From NCBI GenBank assembly GCA_036502405.1, contig DASXYP010000121.1, forward strand, positions 1 through 14,719: DNA of 14,719 nt, given 5' to 3'. Both the position numbers and the translations under genes were made by a program. Numbering within the stretch: position 1 is the first letter of the stretch; each line of letters opens with the position of its first letter. Below, in pieces: positions 6,618 through 13,576 of the stretch. The stretch comes from Chersky-806 sp036502405. Its GTDB lineage: Bacteria > Actinomycetota > Acidimicrobiia > IMCC26256 > JAENVU01. Under the pieces are notes generated by a model. It was not told the origin of the DNA and did no database searches. It worked only from the letters and a program-made list of their open reading frames with translations.

Positions 6618-6956
6618 CCGCCCTCCTCGGTGTGAACGTCGTTGGACTCTACGAAGAGGTTGGGACAGCAACGCCCCGGCCGAGCGCCCCGCGGAACGCC
6701 GTCCACAGGCAGCGTCGGGACACCGACTCAGACGAACACGAGCAACACCACGGCTCGCGTGCCGGATCGACGCAAAGCCGCAGCGGCAACTCGTCTGGCC
6801 CGACCCGTCTCTGGCCCCGCCGAGGACCGGAACCGGTGCCCCTCCGCCGAGCGAGTCGGGTGAGCGAAGCGAACCCCTCGTCTGAGCGAACGGAGGGTGC
6901 CGGTGGAGGTCCCGACCCACGGCCGCACCGCGGGACGCCATCCGCCGCGAGGCGGC
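6618..6956 (-). other. 339-bp gap upstream of the HNH gene
   Basis: No credible gene on either strand. It holds the HNH ribosome site, a weak promoter candidate (6651-6646), a small GCCGC/GCGGC hairpin just after the clpS stop (6944-6956), an 8-bp direct repeat TGAGCGAA at 6861-6868 and 6883-6890, 7-bp inverted arms at 6840-6846/6891-6897, and a GTCGG/CCGAC hairpin at 6714-6727. Nothing here resembles a tRNA, riboswitch or IS end. Confidence 0.6.
6646..6651 (-). promoter_or_regulatory. Weak -10 candidate for the HNH gene
   Basis: TAGAGT fits TAnnnT and lies 28 nt before ATG 6617. A TTGCTG hexamer upstream is only 14 nt away, short of the normal 16-18, so this is a tentative call based mainly on position in the gap. 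Confidence 0.25.
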
Positions 6957-7259
6957 CTACGTGCTGTCGTGCTCCATGGTGGCCCAGAGGCCGTGGGCGT
7001 GGAGGCGGGCGACGTCGATCTCGGCCTTCTCCCGCGAGCCGTGCGCGACCGCGGACTTGCCGTCGCGGTGCACCTCGAGCATCAGCTTGGTCGCCTTCTC
7101 GCGTGAGTACCCGAAGAGCTTCTGGAAGACGTAGACCACGTAGTCCATGAGGTTCACCGGGTCGTTCCACACGATCACGACCCACGGACGGTCGGTCCCG
7201 ACCCACTCCTCGAGGTCCGGCTCGTCGATCCGGACCGGAGCCTCGATCGTCTCCGGCAC
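6957..7259 (-). CDS. clpS: ClpS, ATP-dependent Clp protease adaptor
   Basis: Binds proteins with destabilising N-terminal residues and delivers them to the Clp ATPase-ClpP protease (N-degron pathway, cytoplasm). It is 100 residues, the normal size: a flexible acidic N-terminus (1-22), then WVVIVWNDPVNLMDYVV with Asn32 and Asp33 of the substrate pocket, the helix FQKLFGYSREKATKLMLEVH with His64, DGKSAVAHG, and the final AEIDVARLHAHGL strand-helix. The common second pocket Asp is Pro34. Start GTG 7259; no good ribosome site is seen. It follows nusB by 31 nt and is probably transcribed with it. In relatives DUF2017 comes next; here the HNH and lipoprotein genes lie between. Confidence 0.95.
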   Translation of the reverse strand: MPETIEAPVRIDEPDLEEWVGTDRPWVVIVWNDPVNLMDYVVYVFQKLFGYSREKATKLMLEVHRDGKSAVAHGSREKAEIDVARLHAHGLWATMEHDST

Positions 7260-7290
7260 CGCTACGGCACCCCGGCGGCCCGAGCCGGCA

Positions 7291-7740
7291 TCATGCCGAC
7301 GGTGACGGCGTCCGCACCTGCTCCGCGATCCGCGCCAGCAGACCGTTCACGAAGCGGCCGGAGTCCTTGGTCGAGTACTGCTTGGCCAGGTCCACCGCCT
7401 CGCTGATCACGACCGCGGTGGGCACGTCGGGCTCGTGGGCGAGCTCGTAGCAGCCGAGGCGGAGCACCGCGCGGTCCACCGCCGGCATCCGCTCGACGGC
7501 CCAGTGCTCCGAGTACTCGGAGAGCAACCGGTCCAGGTCCTCGCAGTGCGCCTCGACCCCGCGCAGCAGCTCCAGCGCGTACTCGTCCGGCTCGACGGGG
7601 AGGTCCGAGAGGAGGTCGGTCACGGTGATGTCGCGCACCTCGAGCTCGTAGCAGAGGCCCAACGCTCGCTCTCTGGACTCCCGCCGGGGTGCCACGTCAG
7701 CCGCGCCAGTGGTGCGTCTGGTGATCGACGGGGTGGGCAC
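7291..7740 (-). CDS. nusB: NusB transcription antitermination factor
   Basis: Binds boxA RNA with NusE (S10) and supports antitermination of rRNA transcription. In the 149-residue reading the core starts at RRESRERALGLCYELEVR (19-36) and includes HWAVERMPAVDRAVLRLGCYEL and the signature VVISEAVDLAKQYSTKDSGRFVNGLLARI. Both starts, GTG 7740 and GTG 7695 (134 residues, starting just before the conserved PRRESRERAL), lack a clear ribosome site; the shorter form fits the family better. The 5' part lies in one arm of the 177-bp palindrome, whose arm ends 7 nt before GTG 7695. The reading frame stays open for 43 codons back to the efp stop. It is followed by clpS after 31 nt. Confidence 0.95.
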   Translation of the reverse strand: MPTPSITRRTTGAADVAPRRESRERALGLCYELEVRDITVTDLLSDLPVEPDEYALELLRGVEAHCEDLDRLLSEYSEHWAVERMPAVDRAVLRLGCYELAHEPDVPTAVVISEAVDLAKQYSTKDSGRFVNGLLARIAEQVRTPSPSA

Positions 7741-7878
7741 GGCGAGGCGGGGGCGGTGTTCGCAAGGACGCAGGACGAAGGCGCAGTGGGCTTCTGCGTC
7801 GAGGACGAGGACGCCGCGAGCGCCGTCTCCGCCCGGCGTGACCCCCCGCAGTGATGGCCGGACGCACCACTAGGCGCG
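7702..7878. repeat. 177-bp imperfect palindrome (foldback element) at efp/nusB
   Basis: One structure centred near 7790. Outer arms 7702-7721 and 7858-7878 pair over 20 bp with a single bulged base (A7872) and one G-U. Middle arms 7746-7763 and 7816-7833 pair over 18 unbroken base pairs, four of them G-U. The apex 7780-7786/7794-7800 is a 7-bp hairpin with loop TGGGCTT. Segments between are looped out. The G-U pairs hold for plus-strand RNA; on the minus strand they would be A-C mismatches. It contains the efp stop codon and the 5' end of nusB. It could be a MITE-like foldback insertion, a plus-strand antisense RNA, or a nusB leader; I see no target-site duplication and no clear promoter. Confidence 0.75.
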
Positions 7879-8430
7879 TGTGAGGTAGTCGCCGGTGCGG
7901 GTGTCGACCTTGAGCTTCTCGCCGGTCTCCACGAACAGCGGCACCTGGATGACGTAGCCCGTCTCGAGCGTCGCGGCCTTGCGCGCGCCGGAGACCCGGT
8001 CGCCCTGCACGCCCGGCTCGGTCTCGACGACCGTCAGCTCGACCGCGGCGGGGAGGTCCACGCCCAGCACCTCGCCGTCGTAGATCGGCAGCACCGCGGC
8101 GTCACCTTCCTTGAGGTAGCGCGTCGCCTGGCCGAGCCGGTCGGTCGGGACCGGGAGCTGGTCGTAGGACTCGTTGTCCATGAACACGTAGTCGGTGCCT
8201 TCGCGGTACAGGAACTGCATCTCCCGCTTGTCGATCACCGCGTGCTCGACCTTCTCGTCGGCCCGGAACGTCTTGTCGACCACCGCGCCCGTGCGGACGT
8301 TCTTGAGCTTGGTGCGGACGAACGCCCCACCCTTGCCCGGCTTCACGTGCTGGAACTCGACGACGGTCATCAGCCCCTCGGGGAGGTTCAACGACATGCC
8401 GTTCTTGAGGTCGTTCGTCGAGATGCTCAC
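7870..8430 (-). CDS. efp: Elongation factor P
   Basis: Enters the ribosomal E site and relieves stalling at consecutive prolines. It has 186 residues and all three domains: KOW-like domain I (1-65), OB domains II and III, ending in the family signature KVDTRTGDYLTRA. The domain I loop HVKPGKGGAFVR carries Lys33 at the tip, the residue modified in many bacteria. No EpmA/EpmB-type modification gene is in view, and actinobacterial factors with this loop are often unmodified. GTG 8430 overlaps the stop of the upstream peptidase as GTGA, so the two are coupled. Its TAG stop lies in the outer arm of the 177-bp palindrome. Confidence 0.98.
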   Translation of the reverse strand: MSISTNDLKNGMSLNLPEGLMTVVEFQHVKPGKGGAFVRTKLKNVRTGAVVDKTFRADEKVEHAVIDKREMQFLYREGTDYVFMDNESYDQLPVPTDRLGQATRYLKEGDAAVLPIYDGEVLGVDLPAAVELTVVETEPGVQGDRVSGARKAATLETGYVIQVPLFVETGEKLKVDTRTGDYLTRA

Positions 8431-9545
8431 AGGACGAGATCCTTCGGGAATTCGGTGAGGGCGACAGGCCCGTCAGCGGTGACGACCACGGTGTCTTCGA
8501 TGCGCACCCCGCCCACGCCCGGCAGGTACACCCCGGGCTCGACGGTCACCACGTGGCCGACGGCGAGGGTACCACTCGCACTCGCGGCCACCCGCGGGTC
8601 CTCGTGGATCTCGAGGCCCACACCGTGCCCCGTTCCGTGCAGGAACGCGTCGCCCCATCCCGCGTCGTCGATGACCTCCCGGCAGGCGTGGTCGACCGCG
8701 GCACACTCGACGCCCACCGCGACCGCGTCCCGTCCCGCCCGCTGCGAGCGCAACACGGTGTCCCAGACCCGGCGCGCCTCGGGGCCGGGGTCCCCCACGC
8801 TGACCGTCCGGGTCATGTCCGAGCAGTACCCGTCGACGATGCAGCCGAAGTCGATCACCACGAGCTCGTGCGGCGCGATCGGTCGCTCGGACGGGCGTGC
8901 GTGCGGCTTGGCCCCGTTCGGGCCCGATGCCACGATCGCGTCGAAGCTCACGCCGCTCGCTCCACGCTCGCGCATGCCGAGCTCGAGCTTGAGCGCGAAG
9001 TCGCGCTCGGTGGGCGCGGTGGCAAGTGTCGGCAGCAGGTCGGCCAGCGCGTCGTCGGCGATCGCGCACGCCGCACGCACCCGGGCGACCTCGCCTGCGT
9101 CCTTCACCATCCGGAAGTCCTCGACCAGGTGCTCGGTCGGGACCAGCGCCGCGCCGGGGAACCACTCCGCGAAGCTGCGCTGCTGGGCCCAGGTCACGCC
9201 CTGCGCCTCGAGCCCGAGCCGGGCGATGCCGACCGCGGCTTCTCCCAGGATCTCGCGCTGGCGCGCCTGGGTCGTCCCGATGCCGACCCGGGCGTCGGCA
9301 CCCGAGGCCGCGACCTGCTCCGCCGACTGGGTCTGGTAGCGGCCGTCGGTGACGAGCAGCGCGTCGGTCGGCGTGACGAGCACCATGCCCGCCGAGCCGG
9401 TGAAGCCGGTCAGGTAGCGGACGTTCGGGAGGCGCGTCACGAGCAGCGCGTCCACCCCGGCACCGGCGAACCGGTCCCGCAGCCGTGGGATGCGACCGGC
9501 GACATCCATCGCCGGCAGGGTCTCGAGCGTCGTGGTGGTCACCAT
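8427..9545 (-). CDS. pepQ: Xaa-Pro aminopeptidase (M24 family)
   Basis: A cytoplasmic metallopeptidase of the aminopeptidase P / prolidase (M24B) family, removing N-terminal residues before proline or splitting Xaa-Pro dipeptides; which of the two cannot be told here. It has 372 residues: a creatinase-like N-terminal domain (about 15-140, LPNVRYLTGFTGSAG) and a pita-bread catalytic domain. The five dinuclear metal ligands are present: Asp232 (IDFG), Asp243 (CSDMTRT), His307 (HGTGHGVG), Glu336 (VEPGVY) and Glu350 (RIEDT). ATG 9545 has AGAGGA 6 nt upstream. It sits between aroQ (25 nt) and efp (GTGA overlap); the pairing with efp is conserved in many bacteria and suits a link to proline-rich peptides. 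Confidence 0.94.
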   Translation of the reverse strand: MVTTTTLETLPAMDVAGRIPRLRDRFAGAGVDALLVTRLPNVRYLTGFTGSAGMVLVTPTDALLVTDGRYQTQSAEQVAASGADARVGIGTTQARQREILGEAAVGIARLGLEAQGVTWAQQRSFAEWFPGAALVPTEHLVEDFRMVKDAGEVARVRAACAIADDALADLLPTLATAPTERDFALKLELGMRERGASGVSFDAIVASGPNGAKPHARPSERPIAPHELVVIDFGCIVDGYCSDMTRTVSVGDPGPEARRVWDTVLRSQRAGRDAVAVGVECAAVDHACREVIDDAGWGDAFLHGTGHGVGLEIHEDPRVAASASGTLAVGHVVTVEPGVYLPGVGGVRIEDTVVVTADGPVALTEFPKDLVL

Positions 9546-9570
9546 CGGTGTCCTCTCGCCGGTTGCGCGG

Positions 9571-10002
9571 TCACAGCTTCGACACCGCGGCTTCCACCGC
9601 GAGCCGGTACCCGGCGCGGCCGAAGCCCGAAACGGTGCCGGTCACGTAGGGCGCGACGACGGACTTCCGTCGCCACTCCTCACGGGCCGAGGGGTTCGAC
9701 AGGTGCAGCTCGACCTTCACCCCGTCGAACGCCGCGAGCGCGTCGGCGAGCGCGTACGACGAGTGGGTGAACGCGCCGGGATTCATGACGATCGCCGCGC
9801 TGCGACCGCGCGCCGCGTGGATCGCGTCGATGAGCTCGCCCTCGTGGTTGGACTGGAAGTGCTCGAGCTCGTAGCCCGCCGCGCCGGCCGCGGCGCGCGC
9901 GTCGTCGACGCAGTCCTCGAGCGTGTCCGTGCCGTAGATCTCCGGCTCGCGCTCGCCGAGCAGGTTCAGGTTGGGCCCGGAGAGCAGCAGGATCGTGGCC
10001 AT
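9571..10002 (-). CDS. aroQ: Type II 3-dehydroquinate dehydratase
   Basis: Dehydrates 3-dehydroquinate to 3-dehydroshikimate, the third shikimate step. It has 143 residues, normal for the dodecameric type II enzyme. Visible: GPNLNLLGEREPEIYG with the catalytic Tyr of EIYG, QSNHEGELID, NPGAFTHSSYAL, ELHLSNPSAREEWRRKS with the catalytic His, and GFGRAGYRLAV. ATG 10002 follows the aroB stop by 6 nt; GGAGGA at the end of aroB supplies the ribosome site. It is the last of four consecutive aro genes. Confidence 0.97.
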   Translation of the reverse strand: MATILLLSGPNLNLLGEREPEIYGTDTLEDCVDDARAAAGAAGYELEHFQSNHEGELIDAIHAARGRSAAIVMNPGAFTHSSYALADALAAFDGVKVELHLSNPSAREEWRRKSVVAPYVTGTVSGFGRAGYRLAVEAAVSKL

Positions 10003-10008
10003 GCGCTC

Positions 10009-11109
10009 CTATCCTCCGATCTGGGCGTCGATGCCCACCGACGAGAACGCGTACCGGAGCGCGTGCTCGGGCGGGTCGTCGACCCGCTCGATGCCGTTCG
10101 GGCCGGGGAGCACGAAGGTCAGGCCTCCGCTCGCCTTCTTGTCCCGACGCATGAGCGCGAGGAGCTCGTCCGGGTCCACGTCCTGACCGCCCGGGACCTC
10201 GGTCAGCAGCCCCAGCGTCGCCGGCACGGCCTGGAAGCGGTCCACGACATCCGGGCCGACCCGCTCGCACCCGCCCGCGAGCGCGCCCGCGAAGACGAGG
10301 CCGATCGCGACCGCCTCGCCGTGGGTCAACCCGTAGCCGCCCGCGGTCTCGAGCGCGTGCGCGAACGTGTGACCGAGGTTGAGAGTCGCGCGCACGCCGG
10401 TGCGCTCCTCGGGATCCCGCGCGACGACATCCGCCTTGATGCGCACGCAGCGCGCGACGAGGTCGCCCAGCACCTCGGCGTCGCGAGCGAGCACGTCGGT
10501 GGTGTGCATGCGCAGGAGCTCGACCAGCCCGGTCGGATCGGCGACGACATCTCCCATCAGCGCGTACTTCGCGACCTCGCCCAACCCGGACCGGTACTCG
10601 GCCTCCGGCAGCGTGCTGAGGGTGTCGGTGTCCGCGAGCACGCCGACGGGCTGATGGAAGGCGCCGACCAGGTTCTTGCCCTCGGGGAGGTTGACGGCGG
10701 TCTTGCCGCCGATCGCCGCGTCGACCATCGCGAGCAGCGTGGTGGGCACCTGCAGCACCGCGATCCCGCGGTGGTACGTCGCGGCCGCGAAGCCGGCGGT
10801 GTCCCCGACGACCCCGCCACCGAGCGCGATCACCGCGTCGCCACGCAGCAGGCCCCAGGTCGCGAAGCGCCGGCAGAGGTCCTCGACGGTCCCGAGCGTC
10901 TTCGCCGCTTCGCCCTCGGCCATGAGGAAGACCTCCGACTCGGCGTCGAGGCTGTCGCGCACCGCGTCCGCGTAGCGGTCCGCGACCGTGACCTGGCTCA
11001 CCACCGCGACACGCCGGTAGCCCGCGAGCGCGCGGCCCGCGTCGCCGAGCGCACCCGGCGCGACCACGACCTCGTAGGGCGGCGCGACGTCCACCTGGAT
11101 GCGGGTCAC
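10009..11109 (-). CDS. aroB: 3-dehydroquinate synthase
   Basis: Converts DAHP to 3-dehydroquinate with NAD+ and a divalent metal, the second shikimate step. With GTG 11109 it is 366 residues. Landmarks: NAD-binding GGGVVGDTAGFAAATYHRG (97-115), PTTLLAMVDAAIGGKTAVN (122-140), and metal ligands Glu178 (GLGEVAK), His247 (LNLGHTFAH) and His263 (THGEAVAIG). The start overlaps the aroK TGA as GTGA. The open frame upstream of the GTG is only the shadow of aroK; the Val three codons earlier is GTA and cannot start. It ends with GGA-GGA-TAG, which doubles as the aroQ ribosome site. Confidence 0.98.
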   Translation of the reverse strand: MTRIQVDVAPPYEVVVAPGALGDAGRALAGYRRVAVVSQVTVADRYADAVRDSLDAESEVFLMAEGEAAKTLGTVEDLCRRFATWGLLRGDAVIALGGGVVGDTAGFAAATYHRGIAVLQVPTTLLAMVDAAIGGKTAVNLPEGKNLVGAFHQPVGVLADTDTLSTLPEAEYRSGLGEVAKYALMGDVVADPTGLVELLRMHTTDVLARDAEVLGDLVARCVRIKADVVARDPEERTGVRATLNLGHTFAHALETAGGYGLTHGEAVAIGLVFAGALAGGCERVGPDVVDRFQAVPATLGLLTEVPGGQDVDPDELLALMRRDKKASGGLTFVLPGPNGIERVDDPPEHALRYAFSSVGIDAQIGG

Positions 11110-11621
11110 GGTGCGTACGCCTCGAGCACCGCATCGGCGACGTCGGCCGCGGCGCGTCCTTGGGTCTCGATGCGGACGTCCGCGGCGGCGTCGTACGCGG
11201 CGGCACGCACGTCGGCGAGGCGAGTCAGCGTCGCGGTTCGGTCCCCGCCCGCGAGCAGCGGGCGCGAGTCGTCGGGCCCGAGCCGGGCTGCCAACGCCTC
11301 GGCCGGCGCGTCGAGCCAGACGACGAACCCGGTCTCGCGCAGCGCCGTGCGGTTGTCCGCATCGAGCACCGCACCGCCGCCGCACGCGATGACGAGCGCG
11401 TCCGGCGACGCGGCCGCGTCGCGCACAGCGGTGCGCTCCCGCGCTCGGAAGCCGGACTCGCCCTCGTCCGCCCAGAGGTCGGCGAACGGGATCCCGGCCG
11501 CCGCGACGACGAGCCCGTCGGTGTCGACGAAGGCCCGACCGAGGCGGGTCGCGCACAGCCGGCCGACCGTCGTCTTGCCCACGCCCATCAGACCGACCAG
11601 CACCAGGTGCCGCGAGGTCAC
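11106..11621 (-). CDS. aroK: Shikimate kinase
   Basis: Phosphorylates shikimate at the 3-hydroxyl with ATP. It has 171 residues, typical. Walker A GLMGVGKT (10-17), substrate residues Asp33/Asp35 in FVDTD, Arg59 in GFRARE, the GGG loop (81-83) and lid Arg120 in SRPLL are all visible. GTG 11621 begins 7 nt after the aroC stop and gives the usual TSRHLVLVGLMG start; the extension to 11687 would run through the aroC 3' end with no homology. It overlaps aroB by GTGA. A weak ribosome site suggests translation depends on aroC. Confidence 0.97.
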   Translation of the reverse strand: MTSRHLVLVGLMGVGKTTVGRLCATRLGRAFVDTDGLVVAAAGIPFADLWADEGESGFRARERTAVRDAAASPDALVIACGGGAVLDADNRTALRETGFVVWLDAPAEALAARLGPDDSRPLLAGGDRTATLTRLADVRAAAYDAAADVRIETQGRAAADVADAVLEAYAP

Positions 11622-11628
11622 GTCGCGC

Positions 11629-12786
11629 TCACGAGAGCGACGCGAGGTATCCCGCGTGGTTGCGGACGAACTCCTCGAGCGAGTCACCGCCGAACTTGCG
11701 CAGCGCCTCCGACGCGAGGACGAGCGCGACCATCGTCTCGCCGACCACCCCGGCCGCGGGGACGGCGGTCACGTCCGTGCGCTCCTTGAACGACACGGTC
11801 TCTTCCTTGGTCTCGACGTCGACGGTCCGCAGCACGGGGCGGTTGAGCGTCGCCAGCGGCTTCATCGAAGCGCGGGCGACGAGCAGGTCACCGGTGGTCA
11901 TCCCGCCCTCGGTCCCCCCGGCACGGTGCGAGCCGCGTGAGTAGCTGTTGGTGTCCGCGTCCCACAGGATCTCGTCGTGCGCGTCGCTCCCCCGCCGGGC
12001 CGCGGTCGAGAACCCCTCGCCGAGCTCGACGGCCTTCATCGCCTGGATGCTCATCAGCGCCTGGGCCAGGAGCCCGTCGATCCGGCGGTCCCAGTGGACG
12101 TGCGATCCCAGGCCGGGCGGCACGCCGTAGCCGAGGACCTCGACCACCCCGCCGAGCGAGTCGCCGGCCTTCGCCGCGCCTTCGATCTCGGCGATCATCG
12201 CCGCCTCCGCGGTCTCGTCGAAGCAGCGCACCGAGGACTCGTCGACCCGCTCGAGGTCCGCGGGGGTCGGGCGCAACGCATCCGGCGAGACCGATGCCGC
12301 CCCCATCCGGACCACATGACTGATCACGGACGCGCCGAGGTGCGAGAGCAGCGCCTTGGCCAGGGTCCCCGCGGCGACCCGCGCCGCGGTCTCGCGCGCC
12401 GATGCGCGCTCGAGCACGTTGCGCGCGTCGTCGAAGCCGTACTTCTGCATGCCGACGAGGTCCGCGTGCCCCGGCCGGGGCGCGGTCAGGGGCTTCTCGG
12501 TGACCCCGGGGCCGGGCGACATCTCCTCCTGCCACTTCGGCCACTCGGTGTTGTGGATCACGATCGAGACCGGGGAGCCGAGGGTCGCGCCGTGGCGCAC
12601 CCCGCCGAGCAGCTCGACATCGTCTCGCTCGAAGCGCATCCGCGGGCCGCGGCCGAAGCCGAGCCGCCGGCGGGCGAGCTCGGCGCCGATCTCGTCGACG
12701 GTGACGGGGAGGCCGGCCGGGAGCCCCTCGACCACGACCACCAGGGCCGGGCCGTGCGACTCCCCGGCCGTCAGGTAGCGCAACAT
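11629..12786 (-). CDS. aroC: Chorismate synthase
   Basis: Eliminates phosphate from EPSP to give chorismate using reduced FMN, the last shikimate step. It has 385 residues, within the family range. Motifs: LTAGESHGPAL (5-15), RPGHADLVGMQKYG, the long signature DDARNVLERASARETAARVAAG, SHRAGGTEGGMTTG, and DVTAVPAAGVVGE near the C-terminus. ATG 12786 begins exactly at the conserved MLRYLTAGESHG. No Shine-Dalgarno lies close to it, and a -10-like TACGCT sits 9 nt upstream, so a leaderless mRNA is plausible. It is the first gene of aroC-aroK-aroB-aroQ. Confidence 0.98.
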   Translation of the reverse strand: MLRYLTAGESHGPALVVVVEGLPAGLPVTVDEIGAELARRRLGFGRGPRMRFERDDVELLGGVRHGATLGSPVSIVIHNTEWPKWQEEMSPGPGVTEKPLTAPRPGHADLVGMQKYGFDDARNVLERASARETAARVAAGTLAKALLSHLGASVISHVVRMGAASVSPDALRPTPADLERVDESSVRCFDETAEAAMIAEIEGAAKAGDSLGGVVEVLGYGVPPGLGSHVHWDRRIDGLLAQALMSIQAMKAVELGEGFSTAARRGSDAHDEILWDADTNSYSRGSHRAGGTEGGMTTGDLLVARASMKPLATLNRPVLRTVDVETKEETVSFKERTDVTAVPAAGVVGETMVALVLASEALRKFGGDSLEEFVRNHAGYLASLS

Positions 12787-12795
12787 CGTGGGTCC

Positions 12796-12801
12796 AGCGT
12801 A
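12796..12801 (-). promoter_or_regulatory. -10-like element, possible leaderless aroC promoter
   Basis: TACGCT (TAnnnT) ends 9 nt before ATG 12786, the spacing expected when transcription begins at or next to the start codon. A GGGAG/CTCCC hairpin lies just upstream (12818-12804). No -35 is evident. Confidence 0.4.
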
Positions 12802-12844
12802 CTGGGAGCCTCCCTCCCGCCCGAGCCCAAACACCTCGGAGCGA

Positions 12845-12966
12845 CCGCCATCGGCCACCGACGCACACCGGGGTCCGGCGATCGGCCGATCGAGATCTTC
12901 GGAAGCCGCCATCGGCCACCGACGCGCACGCGGGTCCGGCGATCGGCCGATCGAGATCTTCGGGAA
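12845..12966. repeat. Two tandem 61-bp repeats with internal palindromes
   Basis: Units at 12845-12905 and 12906-12966 match except for three substitutions in the middle and one inserted G at the end of the second. Each contains the perfect 14-nt palindrome CGATCGGCCGATCG (12879-12892 and 12940-12953), then GAGATCTTC. The pair fills most of the gap between the PilP-like stop and aroC. There is no U-tract for termination. It could be a protein-binding array, a 3' RNA structure of the pil transcript, or copies of a dispersed genomic repeat. Confidence 0.9.
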
Positions 12967-12970
12967 GGCG

Positions 12971-13576
12971 TTACTTGATGACCTGCTCGCCCTCGCAGAG
13001 GCTGAACGGCGAGTCGCCGAACAAGAACTGGCCACAGGTCCCCGAGAGCGAGACGACCTTGTAGCTGCCCGCGAAGACCTGGCCCGCGGCGACCGTGTAC
13101 TGGGTCGAGCCGACCTGCACGACCGCGACGGTCGTCGCGCCCTGCTGGAACACGTCGATCACCGCGACCGTCGTACCTGCCGAGGGGTTCTGGCTCGGGG
13201 CGACCGTGGTGGTCGTCGTCTCGGTCCCCGCCGACGTGTCCGGAGTCGTCCCCGCACCGGACGGCGTCGTCGTCGCGGTGTCGGTGGACGGCGTCACCTC
13301 GATCGCGGGCTCGAAGGGGTTGCGCGTCGCGAAGACGTCGAACTGGCCGTTGGGCAGGCTCGGCTGGCCCGGGGTCGTCGTCGTCGGGATCGTCTGGTCA
13401 CCGCCGTGGGACCCGTCGTCCGCGGTCGCGGTCGACGGCGTTCCGAGCGTCGACGGGCCGTTGTCGCCGCCGCCGCCCCCGCTGAACAGGCTGTACGCGG
13501 CGAACAGCGCGATGACGACGCCGCCGATCGCGAGCAGGATCGTGAGGTTGCGGTTGTTCGGCCCGCCGGCGGACAT
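12971..13576 (-). CDS. PilP-like type IV pilus protein, membrane-anchored
   Basis: A 201-residue protein with a single N-terminal membrane helix (about 10-31), a Gly/Ser/Thr/Pro linker (33-77), the motif FATRNPFEP (82-90) typical of PilP/GspC-like proteins, a Thr-rich segment (95-126) and a compact C-terminal beta domain (134-201) with Cys181 and Cys194, likely a disulfide outside the membrane. Position directly after PilN and PilO is that of PilP in the pilus alignment complex. Gram-negative PilP is a lipoprotein that touches the secretin; this one has a helix instead and no lipobox. The ATG overlaps the pilO stop as TGATG. Role assigned from motif and context; distant homology only. Confidence 0.7.
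   Translation of the reverse strand: MSAGGPNNRNLTILLAIGGVVIALFAAYSLFSGGGGGDNGPSTLGTPSTATADDGSHGGDQTIPTTTTPGQPSLPNGQFDVFATRNPFEPAIEVTPSTDTATTTPSGAGTTPDTSAGTETTTTTVAPSQNPSAGTTVAVIDVFQQGATTVAVVQVGSTQYTVAAGQVFAGSYKVVSLSGTCGQFLFGDSPFSLCEGEQVIK

Noticed and set aside
6618..6941. N-terminal extension of the HNH protein
   Set aside because: The frame is open but the translation is not protein-like, and a strong ribosome site precedes ATG 6617.
7741..7869. EF-P to NusB stop-codon readthrough fusion (frame open for 43 codons after a single TAG)
   Set aside because: No readthrough context is visible, the intervening translation lacks homology, and an open frame of this length is ordinary at this GC content. 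The palindrome explains the region better.
9490..11940. Plus-strand open frame of 816 codons opposite the aro genes
   Set aside because: Low-complexity Arg/Val/Glu/Asp sequence with no motif, fully opposite aroQ, aroB and aroK, which have complete active sites.
12845..12966. CRISPR-like array
   Set aside because: Only two units, directly adjacent with no unique spacers, and no cas genes.
12787..13035. N-terminal extension of AroC through the 61-bp repeats
   Set aside because: Chorismate synthase begins at MLRYLTAGESHG; the extension reads repeat DNA and runs into the PilP-like gene.
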